64,000 nt of DNA, from positions 25,380,270-25,444,269 of the forward strand of contig JAVDOI010000004.1 of NCBI GenBank assembly GCA_032191485.1, in the 5' to 3' direction. The notes beneath the pieces are model-generated. The model made no database searches. It was given only the letters and a program-made list of their open reading frames with translations, and was not told where the DNA came from. The translations under genes were made by a program, and so were the position numbers. The stretch is from Leptoclinus maculatus (lineage: Eukaryota > Chordata > Actinopteri > Perciformes > Stichaeidae). Positions 38,369 through 47,294 of this stretch are shown piece by piece (positions within the stretch are counted from its first letter, which is position 1; each line of letters opens with the position of its first letter).

Positions 38369-38717
38369 ATTTCTGTACCATACATTCCCTCCTCAGACGC
38401 CCGGGGTGTGACATCCCCGGTATAAGCTCAAAGTCAAACAGCAGCTATGCCTGCTTGTGCATCTGAACAGAAACAGAACGAGCTGTGAAAACTCATGCAA
38501 AATGATATTACAGCCGAGGCCGCCGTCTCACCGCGTCCGGGTCTGATTTAGATGTGAGAGAGGCTTTATTCCTGCGTGCCTCCCAGAGTAACCTCCTCAC
38601 CTTTCTCACACAGGATCCGGGCCGGCTTGGTGTGTGCTGGGAACGCCGTATTTGTGTACATTTTCGCCCCATATATTGTGCATTTGTGTGTGTGAACAGC
38701 TATTGTCTACCAGTGCT

Positions 38718-38730
38718 CCAGCAGGGGGCT
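38718..38730 (+). promoter_or_regulatory. CTCF-type motif, forward
   Basis: CCAGCAGGGGGCT matches the vertebrate CTCF core CCASYAGRKGGCA at 12 of 13 positions in + orientation. Together with two reverse-oriented motifs at 39994 and 40389 it forms a convergent set immediately to the left of the gene pair. Confidence 0.5.
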
Positions 38731-38763
38731 TCAAAGTGAATTATTCATGCGAGATTTGAATAC

Positions 38764-38817
38764 ATGCAAATGGTTCACTCCCCTCTCCTGGCACAGATCC
38801 AGGTTACCTATGGCAAC
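38764..38817. promoter_or_regulatory. Octamer and RFX X-box
   Basis: A perfect octamer ATGCAAAT (POU factors) lies at 38764-38771. At 38803-38817 the sequence GTTACC-TAT-GGCAAC fits the RFX X-box consensus GTNRCC-N(0-3)-RGYAAC with a 3-base spacer. Both sit within 100 bp of a CTCF-type motif. The motif matches are seen; activity as a promoter or enhancer is inferred. Confidence 0.4.
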
Positions 38818-38857
38818 GGCGCCTTCAAGAAGCATCTTTTTCCACCCCCTTCTCCTC

Positions 38858-38881
38858 CTCCTCCTCCTCCTCCTCCTCCCG
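38858..38881. repeat. (CTC)n trinucleotide repeat
   Basis: About eight CTC/TCC units. The adjoining poly-Leu and poly-Arg frames are artefacts. Confidence 0.9.
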
Positions 38882-38899
38882 CTTCTCCCAGGCACCCGC

Positions 38900-39993
38900 C
38901 CTCCGACCATGTTATCCACCCAGTGGCATTGTTTCGATTGTTGCAATACCAGGCTGGGTGGCAGAATATCCCATAATTCATAGTCAAGGTCATACGGGCA
39001 GGAGAGAGGATGAGAGATGGAGGGATGGAGGACGGACAGACGGGGAGAGTTCCTTCCTTCCAGCTGCTCGGACGTGAAGTTCAGGAGACGACTTGTAAAG
39101 AAAGGGAAACGATCTCAGGTGGTGAATGATGCTACCGTCGATGCGACGGAGCCGGAACGCACTCACCTCCTATTCAGACTTAGTCACAGCTCATGCGCAC
39201 TAACCAGTGCAGCAAAAACAGGATGAGCACGGGAAAAGAATATGACCCGTGAATGCAGCACACCGTTACTCAAATACCTGATTTATTTTATTTGAAACAG
39301 TTCATCAGGATGTCACGAATAAATACAAATGTTTTAAATAGTAAGTATAAGTGCAGTATTAAGTCATTCTGATATTAAGATTTGGGTAGATGTGTACATC
39401 AGTCTTTAATCTATTTGATGGAAGAGTACAACCTTTTATTTATGTCTTATGTGTGTGATTAAAATCATTTTAGTTCTCTCATGTTTACCAAAAATTGCTA
39501 CTAAATTTGTTTGATCTGTTCTTTAAATAAATTGCTTTGTAATAGACTCCATATAAACAACACAAAAATGAAAATATCATTCAAAGATGGATTGCATGCA
39601 TGAGTTCTTCATTTCTTTACATTTCTTTAAAAACAAATTATAATTCTCTTTCAGTTTCACTGTGATCATTATTTTTGACATCTATGTCAACAACACATTA
39701 CATACATAATTCATGCAATGTTTCCCTGTGTTGTTTCCCTCTGCAGTGTTTTGTGGTATGAATTCACAAATGTATGTTTTACAATATTTTGCTTTGTAAC
39801 ATTGACACATGAAAACCTCCAGTAAGAGACGGTTTGCACAGAACGTTTGAGTGAAATAAAACAATACCGTAAAATAAGAGAAAGAGCGTCTCAGGGAGCG
39901 GAGGGCGGGTCAAGTTCAGGCCATGAGGTGATCAGAGCCGAACTAACCTCCATGATGGACCAGGACGCACAGAGACGAGGAGCCACTCAATGC
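38900..39993. other. Non-genic stretch between X-box and CTCF motifs
   Basis: The first part (39000-39230) is moderately CpG-rich and carries a 69-codon + strand frame (39017-39226) without any recognisable domain. From 39240 to 39840 the DNA is strongly AT-rich and I see nothing in it. Confidence 0.35.
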
Positions 39994-40006
39994 TGCCATC
40001 TACTGG
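39994..40006 (-). promoter_or_regulatory. CTCF-type motif, reverse
   Basis: TGCCATCTACTGG is the exact reverse complement of CCAGTAGATGGCA, which fits the CTCF core CCASYAGRKGGCA at all 13 positions. Confidence 0.5.
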
Positions 40007-40028
40007 AGGTAAAGGGACACGTGGTCTC

Positions 40029-40049
40029 ACACACACACACACACACACG
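40029..40049. repeat. Short (CA)n tract
   Basis: About ten CA units close to the reverse CTCF-type motif. Confidence 0.9.
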
Positions 40050-40388
40050 TGGGTCAGGTGTGATTCATCAGATTATACTGTATTTATGCTGTCATTTTAC
40101 ATTATGTATTAGATATTGGATGGAATCATTTATTAATAGTTTAAGTTTATTTTAAATATCACCATCTTTGAGGGAAATAAGTGTAAAAAAAAACAACCTG
40201 TCATTGATAGAATGGTTATGTAATTAAGACCACGTGACAATGCAAAAAAAAACAAGTCAGTGATCATAACATTACAAATTAAAGATCTTTGTGCTTTCAG
40301 TACAATATCATTGTAACCATTCCTACCCCAAATTAAGAGCAGTTTTTAATATCGCTGATGGTGTGATTAGCTTTTGCTTATCACACGA

Positions 40389-40401
40389 TGCCCTCTAGTG
40401 G
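40389..40401 (-). promoter_or_regulatory. CTCF-type motif, reverse (second)
   Basis: TGCCCTCTAGTGG is the reverse complement of CCACTAGAGGGCA, again a full match to the CTCF core. It lies about 190 bp beyond the likely 3' end of the minus-strand carrier gene. Confidence 0.5.
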
Positions 40402-40584
40402 ACAAAAGGACTCATTGCTCACAGCTGTGAAAGGAAATACTGTACATTTAAAATGTACATCAGCAGTGAAAGTCAAATCATTCACATGAAACGTATAATT
40501 GATTTAAGTGCTTTGGCCATTTGTTAAAGCAACAATGGAGTCTGCACAACAATGACATCTTAATAACATGCACATAAAACAAAC

Positions 40585-41359
40585 TGTTGTGTATATATAG
40601 ATTTATTTCTCATGTATTTGATTGGAGCCCACTTATTAGACATATTAATACAATACAACGCCTCCTCACTGCAGGATGGACAGTGACACTGTGCAGTCCT
40701 GCTGACATGATCACCCTCCTACAATCAATCGTCCAGTTAATCTCAAACTCACAGCGGCACCGTCGTATAACTAGAGATGAAAACAAAACATATTGCATAA
40801 TCGCCCTTTCATTTAAAAAATCACACCCTTGCATAATCAGGCTAATTTCAAATGATCAAAAGGAAAACAAAGCAACTTGATTGAAATTAAAATAAAATTT
40901 CCCACCAAATTAAAAGCAATAAAAATTGAAGTTCTCTCTTGTAGGTCTAGTAAAGTGCAAGCATTATCTTATCAACACAACACAAAGTGCTCCACATTGT
41001 CCATCGAGAACAAATCTTTTCTCGATCCACTGTTGCTCTGTTCATCACTTTCGCCGCCACGACGGCAACGTGATTTCAAAACAAAGTCGTGATTGTGTGA
41101 ACAACGATTTAAAGACACTTTCTTTTCACCGGCCTCCTCTTTGCGCTCCTTCGCCGTCAGTGAATCCCGACTGTGCGTTTTACGTGAGTGTGAGAAACTG
41201 TGTTTCTTTGTGCACAACAGATCTCCGGTCCTCCGGTCTGAAGAACAGGAGCGTGCAGCTGGACGGCCCCTCATTGCTGCCATGTAACAGGGTTAAACAC
41301 CTCCCTCACGTCAGTCTGAGCTCTTTTTTTTTTTTCGCTTTTCTTGCCCCAAATGGGCC
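40585..41359 (-). other. slc25a42: Probable 3' untranslated region of the carrier gene
   Basis: Downstream of the stop codon on the minus strand the first good poly(A) signal is AATAAA (plus-strand TTTATT at 40602-40607), followed by a GT-rich sequence. This gives a 3' UTR of about 770 bp with no conserved reading frame. The end is inferred from the signal alone. Confidence 0.5.
40602..40607 (-). terminator. Poly(A) signal AATAAA
   Basis: Canonical hexamer on the minus strand, with GT-rich DNA downstream of it, placed about 750 bp after the carrier stop codon. Confidence 0.5.
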
Positions 41360-41700
41360 TCAGTGGGCGAAGTAGCCCATCTGATGCAGTTTGAACAGAA
41401 GGCTGTGCGTGATGTCAAACGTGCTGAGGCTGATTCCCACGGCGATGGGCCCTTTAATCCAGTTCATGCTCAGGCCTTTGTATAGTCCACGTACGACTCC
41501 CTCCCGCGCTACGATCTCACGCATGGTCCCCAGAATTGTGCCGTACGACCAGCCGGTGACGCCGGCCGTCTGCATGCGCCGTCGCACCACGTCCAGAGGG
41601 TACGAGGCGGACTGTCCAATAAGGCCAGCGCAGGCCCCAAAAGCCAGGCGCTCAAGGGGGTACGGCTGGGGTCGCTTAGTTTTTTCTAGAGTGTGGGGGT

Positions 41701-41733
<33 letters not shown>

Positions 41734-44700
41734 GGAACACAAAGGAAGAAAGAGTTCAACATCTGAATGACACATTTTTCATTCTTCAAATCAGAAATGG
41801 CACTTTACTATAATACAGTGGCGGGCCGTCAGGGCCTGCAAAGCCTTCTCTGCTGGCCTAAACAGAATCACAAAAAAAAATATATATATATGTATATTTC
41901 TATCTATTATAATTTCTAAAAATATTTTTCCCATTATCTTATTTTCTCATTGCACAGCTACTGTCTTCCTCAGTTGCTCTGCTTCCAGTGCAGCTTGTTT
42001 TAAGTAGAGCTTTTATCCAATCAGATTTCACCTCTGTGTCTCTAGGTAAGAAGAGAGGCCCGAGGCCTGCAGACTCACAAGTTGCATCCATGTGCAGTTT
42101 AAGTGAATGGGTGCGATATTGTTGATTGTCATAGTGTTCAACCAATCAGATCTTTAGTTTGACATGTTGGGCGTATTCTTTGACGTGTCATAGCCGGCTA
42201 TCCCCATACTAGCTGTGGCACCATCATGTGGTTATAAGGTGGTATTTCAGCTGCATGACAGCAGTGAAGGCCTGGGTATAAAATGCACTGATAGTGCTGA
42301 TAGATAACACGGCTTTACCACCGTTTTGCACTCGGAAGCTCACATTAGTACGGGGTTAGTGGAGGGGTATTCAGTTGATTGCAATCTACAACCGCAGCGC
42401 CAGATTGCCACTAAATCCCCCACACTGTCCCTTTAAAAGAGAAGTAAAACGATCGGTACCTGTGTGCAGCTTCTTGAGGGTCTCATATGTGAAGAATGTG
42501 ATCCCTGCATATGGAATGACACCCATGATAGTGGGAGTGAAGCCTCTGTAAAGGGTCCTGATGCCCTCCTCTTGGGAGATCCGCACAAAGACGTGCATGA
42601 TGTTGCTGTACCTGTCCCAAGAAAAAGCACCAGGCAAGACATCGTTTACCAAACCGCCACATTTGACCTTCGTGAGAGGAATTATAGGACATTGAGTGAC
42701 ATTTTAGACCATTTTATTGTAGTGGTAAGGCAACAATGGGACCAATACACACGGTAGTGGGTGTTATGGGACTCTCACAAACAGGGGATGGGTGCTTACA
42801 TTTCTCTGGCTGTGACTGCCATCCTGGCTCGCACCATGTCCAGAGGATAGGTGAGCATTGCAGCGGTGGTGCCAGCCAGAGAGCCAGCCAGGAAGCGTTG
42901 GAAAGGAGGCAGAGCTCTGAAACAAACAACACAATAATCTGTAGTAAATAATAATTTAAAAAACAAGACTAAGAGTCTACAGCCATGCTGGCGTCTCTGT
43001 GAGGCTAATGCTAACATCAGCATGCTAACATGCTAAAAACGACAATAACAACATGTTGATAACAAACGCCGCTAGCATGGCTAACAACTTAATCCAACAT
43101 GTTTTATCTTAAAATACATAAATAAAATCACTGCTACTTAAAGACAGGTGCTCTACTCACTTCCCCTGGTAGCCGTAGTAGCCCCCCAGTAGTTTTTTGT
43201 ACTGGTCATGAGAGCAGAACTGGATGGCAGCGTAGGGCATGACCCTCATCATGGTGGCAGAGTTCCCCCTCCACAGGCTGAGCAGCCCGTCCTTCATGTA
43301 AGAGCAGTAGATGAGCCTGAAGGCCTCCTGGTGGTGATGGATACGTTGGGTTAGGAGCAGAGACAAGACGCCCTTCATGTCAGCCACATCTAATAATCCA
43401 ACGTGATAATCTTGATGTGGTCAAAGTGCACAATGAGCTGTAGTTTTTAGGAGTCAATGCGTGTGTGGCTGTGACATAAAGGCTTATAAAGTAATACGAG
43501 AGCAAAGATCTACCAGATACATCCCAGAGCTCCAACTAGGGTTGTTTTTGATTCATTTAATAATTGTTCAATATATGAAATGTCAAAAAGACAAACATTC
43601 CGCATCTTAATAGATGCCAAACGTGCCAAAAAATTTTGAAATATTAGAGAGAATGATAATTGTTACTATATTATTCTCCTCTTCATTGGAAACATAGATT
43701 GTGGTGTGATTTTTGCAGGGATCTGTACCAAACAAAGATGTTTTCTTAAGTCCGGTCCCAAAATTCTACAACCTAAACCAGACCAAGATATCCCCCCCCC
43801 CCCCACACAAGCCGGAAAACCCTCTCTTGTCGATCGTCAACCACTCAAAACAAGGTTAATTTCCTGGAAGTGCTCACCACCTTGGCACAAAGGACAGACA
43901 AACCTCATGTCCTGTGTTTTTTTTATTCAGATTCATTCATTACGCCTTTCAACTCCGCCCCGCCAGCGTAGCTACATATTAGAATACATCACTGACTGAT
44001 TTGCTGAACTCACCTTCGCTGAGAATCTGTTGCTGGACACTGTGGAGCAACAAGAAACACAGTGAAGCTCAGGGTTAAAGAACACACGGGCTAAACATCT
44101 ACTAAGAGGATTAGCAATGAGTTAAGAACACTTGCAACAGTCAGTGAAAACAGAAGAACAGTGGTTGCATTATCTGTGCACAGTAGCCTGTGTTCTGCAC
44201 TAGATTCTATATTTGGAAAGAGCTCTTTGTGGGTATGGAGTGTTGTTCTTGCCTTGGAAAATGATCTTGGTCCGATCCAGAGGTGCTATGACTGTTTTGG
44301 CTATTGCTCCAGCGAATGCCCCGCACAGCAGGGAGTCCAGCACCGTCCATCTGGGCCTCAAGTCCTGTTTGGACACACAGCGTGTCATTGCTTTAGAAGA
44401 CATCGTTGCCACATTACAACACTAGTAACAACTAATAGCAAAACACTGATATCGTCACGCCCTGACGCTGGTTGGTGTGGACAAAGACAATAATGTATCT
44501 GATCATTCGGTGGCTCTTTTATCCTCACAAACATTTAACAGGGACGTCATACGCTTATCAGCCCAAACACTCCCGTGTGCATCACTCAGTAAAGTTACTG
44601 GCACAGTAACAAATCTGCACGTGGATTAGAGCCGGAGTGACTTAACTGTTACGACAGAATCACAAGAGATAACACCGACCGGTGCTCCGCTGAAGCAGAG

Positions 44701-45868
44701 CGGTTTGTGTGAACTTCTTCTGCTGGAAGGGACAGTTGAACCCAATAAACAAATCAGACCGACTGATAAGAAGAGCATTAGGCGCGAATAAACAAACACA
44801 TTTCACAACTTAAAACCACAGGAGGGATGACACATGTTTTGGGATTTCAGTCATCTACACGTTTAAGAAGGTTTTAAATATTATAGCTTATCATATATAG
44901 CAAAAGAGATGCAAAATAATGGCGTTAAAGTATTATGTAGTATGTGAACACGTATTTAATAAAGTCTGATTCTGATATAATCAATAAACTTCTGTTTGTA
45001 GCTACAAAGGCTGTCTGGGGTCAATTCCTGTCAACTTTATTGGACATTTTAAAATGATTGTCTCATATACTGACATACCCTAAACCCTGTGACACTACTG
45101 TAAACATCTGTCACGATTGTCCTTATTCAATACTGCCGTCAGTGTCGCTTTGTAAACCGAGGCCAGACTTAGATCAGCTGTCACCGCCCGGCTAATTCCA
45201 GCGATGCACCGGTTGAGCTGTGTGTTGTGACAGAGAACCAGGACATCTTTACGCCACACCGGCTCCATTACAATGACAAGAGCCTGACAGTTACACAGGT
45301 TGGTTTGGTTGTGGGGGAGAAATCGTATCACAATTGGATAATGGAACAACTAAAAATAAATAAATAAATAGTGCCTTTTAAAAGGGATTTGTGTTTAGAT
45401 CTGCGACGATTAATCGATTAGTTTTCAACTATTAAATAAATTGCCAGCTATTTTGATAATCACTTCATCGGTTTGTGTAATTTTTTAAAGAAAAAAAGGT
45501 CAAAATTCTCTGATTCCAACTTCTTAAATGTGAATATTTTCTCATTTTTTTCCCCTCCTCTGTGACAAACGAGACATTTCAGGTCTTCATCTTGGATTTT
45601 GAGAAACACTGATTCTTTAGTTGCAGCCTTGTTTGTGTTACAATGTACAGTAAAACAAATGAGATTTACAAATTCCCATGCAGCTTTTGTAAACAAGGTC
45701 AAGGATACTGTAGTCCATAACGTCCATGTATCACCAGCTGTTCTAATATGTCATGTATCATCAGAAACAACGCTCACTCACTTCTGCTTGGCTGGAGGGG
45801 GGCAGAGCCAGCCCGGTGGCCTCGGACACGGGCAGGGGGCTCTGATGGTCGCTCACAAGGGGGGCCAT
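41360..45868 (-). CDS. slc25a42: Mitochondrial coenzyme A carrier, SLC25A42 type
   Basis: This is an inner-membrane carrier of the SLC25 family; the human orthologue exchanges CoA for adenine nucleotides between cytosol and matrix. Coding exons in order are 45868-45782, 44364-44253, 44039-44014, 43327-43161, 42916-42800, 42611-42460 and 41685-41360, giving 987 nt and 328 residues (human about 318). The three carrier signatures are PLDRTK (about residue 57), PLDMVR (155) and PLDVVR (250), spaced by about 95-98 as expected. Diagnostic stretches include WRGNSATM, YPLDMVRARMAVT and CAGLIGQSASYPLDVVRRRM. All junctions are phase-consistent. Intron 2 uses a GC donor (CCAAG followed by GCAAGA), exon 3 is only 26 nt, and the last intron ends in a long poly-C tract. 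The ATG at 45868 is preceded in frame by TGA. An alternative N-terminus could start at an ATG just upstream of exon 2 (about 44401). The protein may be a teleost paralogue (SLC25A42-like) rather than the one-to-one orthologue. Confidence 0.93.
41701..41732. repeat. Poly-G (minus-strand poly-C), 32 bp
   Basis: A pure homopolymer starting about 15 bases before the last coding exon of the carrier gene. On the coding strand it forms the polypyrimidine tract of that 3' splice site. Confidence 0.97.
41816..42440. mobile_element. Repeat-like insertion in the last carrier intron
   Basis: The piece begins CAGTGGCGGGCCGTCAGGGC, which resembles the tips of non-autonomous DNA transposons in fish. Its right part contains GCCAGATTGCCACTAAAT and CACACTGTCCCTTTAA, words I recognise from another common fish repeat. 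It may be two nested elements. No coding capacity was seen and the borders are approximate. Confidence 0.4.
44957..45000. mobile_element. Possible retroelement 3' tail
   Basis: AATAAAGTCTGATTCTGATA resembles the GATTCT-tailed 3' ends of non-LTR retroelements that are common in teleosts. Only the tail is recognisable, in carrier intron 1. Confidence 0.25.
45395..45612. mobile_element. Copy of the ATTAATCGATTA-type teleost repeat
   Basis: It starts TCTGCGACGATTAATCGATT and continues with TCAAAATTCTCTGATTCCAA and CTTCTTAAATGTGAATATTT, ending GGATTTTGAGAAACACTGAT. I recognise this order of words from a very abundant fish interspersed repeat, probably a non-autonomous DNA element. It lies in intron 1 of the carrier gene, about 170 bp from the first coding exon. 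Confidence 0.65.
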
Positions 45869-45918
45869 GTGTGCCCTTCACGGATCACCAAGGCGGTCGG
45901 ACACTCAGTAAAAACCCT
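45869..45918 (-). other. slc25a42: 5' untranslated part of the first coding exon, carrier gene
   Basis: On the minus strand a good acceptor (TTAATTCCTCCTCAG) precedes base 45918, and an in-frame TGA lies 12 bases before the ATG. This suggests a spliced 5' UTR. Confidence 0.45.
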
Positions 45919-46401
45919 CTGAGGAGGAATTAAAAGAATATGGAGGAGCACTTAAAAAAAAAGAGAGAAGATGGAACAACGAGCCGCCATGACGCATTGC
46001 CTCAGTTAAACACAACAGCCTGGCTTGTAAACACAATATCTGCTGTTCAATCCGATTACTATCCAGTACGTGAAACAAACAAACCGTCTACATGTATCAA
46101 TCAACAATGTTGCATATTATCTTAAACTACTGGGCGCTGATAAAAGAACAACGCAATGCCAGTGACCACACCTGAAGTAAATAAAACTGCGAATCAGAGT
46201 TAATCACAAAATGAACAAACAGGCACAATGAATCGTTAATGCAGTTAAATCTAGATATTCATTGAGGACTTCATGCCGCATTTAGTTACCTTCGTTTGTG
46301 TTTAAAAGGACCCCGTGTTTACAAGTCTGACTCTGCCCCTGCAGATTCTTGCACACATTTCGTGTTTGCTCGCTGGAGCTGTTCAGACTAGTAGCACTTA
46401 C

Positions 46402-46600
46402 TAACTTGCGCGTTCCGCCGCCTGCACGTCTTGTTTTTTTTCCCCTCCACGTTGTCGTCGTATGTGAAGATGATTGTTAAAGACAGGTGTCGAGCTGCGG
46501 CAAACTGTGTTGTGTATTTATAGATGAAGAGCTGCGAGGAATTCCTGCCGCTGCCTGGTTCTGCGCACAAGATTATTTGAGCTTTTCAAAGGTCTTAAAA
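46402..46600 (-). other. slc25a42: Candidate untranslated first exon of the carrier gene
   Basis: The only strong minus-strand donor in the GC-richer area upstream is GTAAGTGC, directly after base 46402. With a TATA-like TATAAATA near 46513 (minus strand) this would give a first exon of roughly 110-190 nt. The TSS is a guess. Confidence 0.3.
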
Positions 46601-47294
46601 AAAAGAAAAAGAACTGGGACAGTGTTTTGGACTACAAAACCCATGAGCGAATCCCGTTGGTCGGATGAAATCTCGCGAGTTTATCTAAAACGTTGGGTTG
46701 CCAGTTCTGCTCATATCTAAGTTACACTGTGTTCAGTCGATGCTGTTGCAATAATATTTTGAGTTTAAGAGCAATTTCAACTCAAACAACTAAGTTAACA
46801 TTACATGGTTATGACTAATCCGTTATCCCTATGATTAGTTTCAAGAATTATCAATTTCAGAGGTTTGAATTACTGACTGGACATGAACATTTAAAAAGTA
46901 CTTTTGATGTTAACATCTTCCATATAGTTAGTTGAGATTCAGCATACGTGTATTGTAGGTTTTGCACTCAAAACCTTATTGTGACTGATGTATAGGGAAG
47001 TGAAAAATCCTTTATTTATCAATTAAACAGAATAAAGTAAGAGCAGCATGTCCCACAAAATGGAAATTATTGAAAGCACCAGTGTATTAAAACCAAATTG
47101 TTGCAGCCCGTGAGGAATTTGTATCACTTGTACTTTGTGTTTTTATTTTTATGTTTTGTAAGTATTAAATTAAATGTTAACCAAAAGCGATGGATTTGGG
47201 GGTTTAAACACTCTGGTTGTGGGTTCTACGTGACCGAACCTGGCAACCCGGGAGTCTGGCCATAGCGCTGAAAAACTTGTTGTTGTCGGGGAAA
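46601..47294. promoter_or_regulatory. Divergent promoter region between the carrier gene and mau2
   Basis: The two start codons face away from each other 1.4 kb apart. At 46631-46648 ACTACAAAACCCATGAGC resembles the ZNF143/SBF site (ACTACAA-TCCCA-ATGC). At 46671-46680 TCTCGCGAGT differs by one base from the TCTCGCGAGA element of vertebrate housekeeping promoters. Just upstream of the mau2 ATG are TACGTGAC and GGCAACC words, and the final 80 bases are likely mau2 5' UTR. I see no TATA box on the mau2 side. The motif matches are seen; promoter use is inferred. Confidence 0.55.

Larger units (their letters stand above)
31767..38717. other. Non-genic stretch
   Basis: No gene recognised. Contents are microsatellites (listed), a G-rich tract on the minus strand at 36682-36711, and AT-rich quiet DNA from about 34430 to 35700. 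The frames at 33579-33820 are proline-rich and not recognised. Confidence 0.4.

Noticed and set aside
47217..47294. N-terminal extension of Mau2 upstream of the chosen ATG
   Set aside because: The upstream frame has no ATG (it opens at TTG), and the ATG at 47295 has a good context and matches the family's start region.
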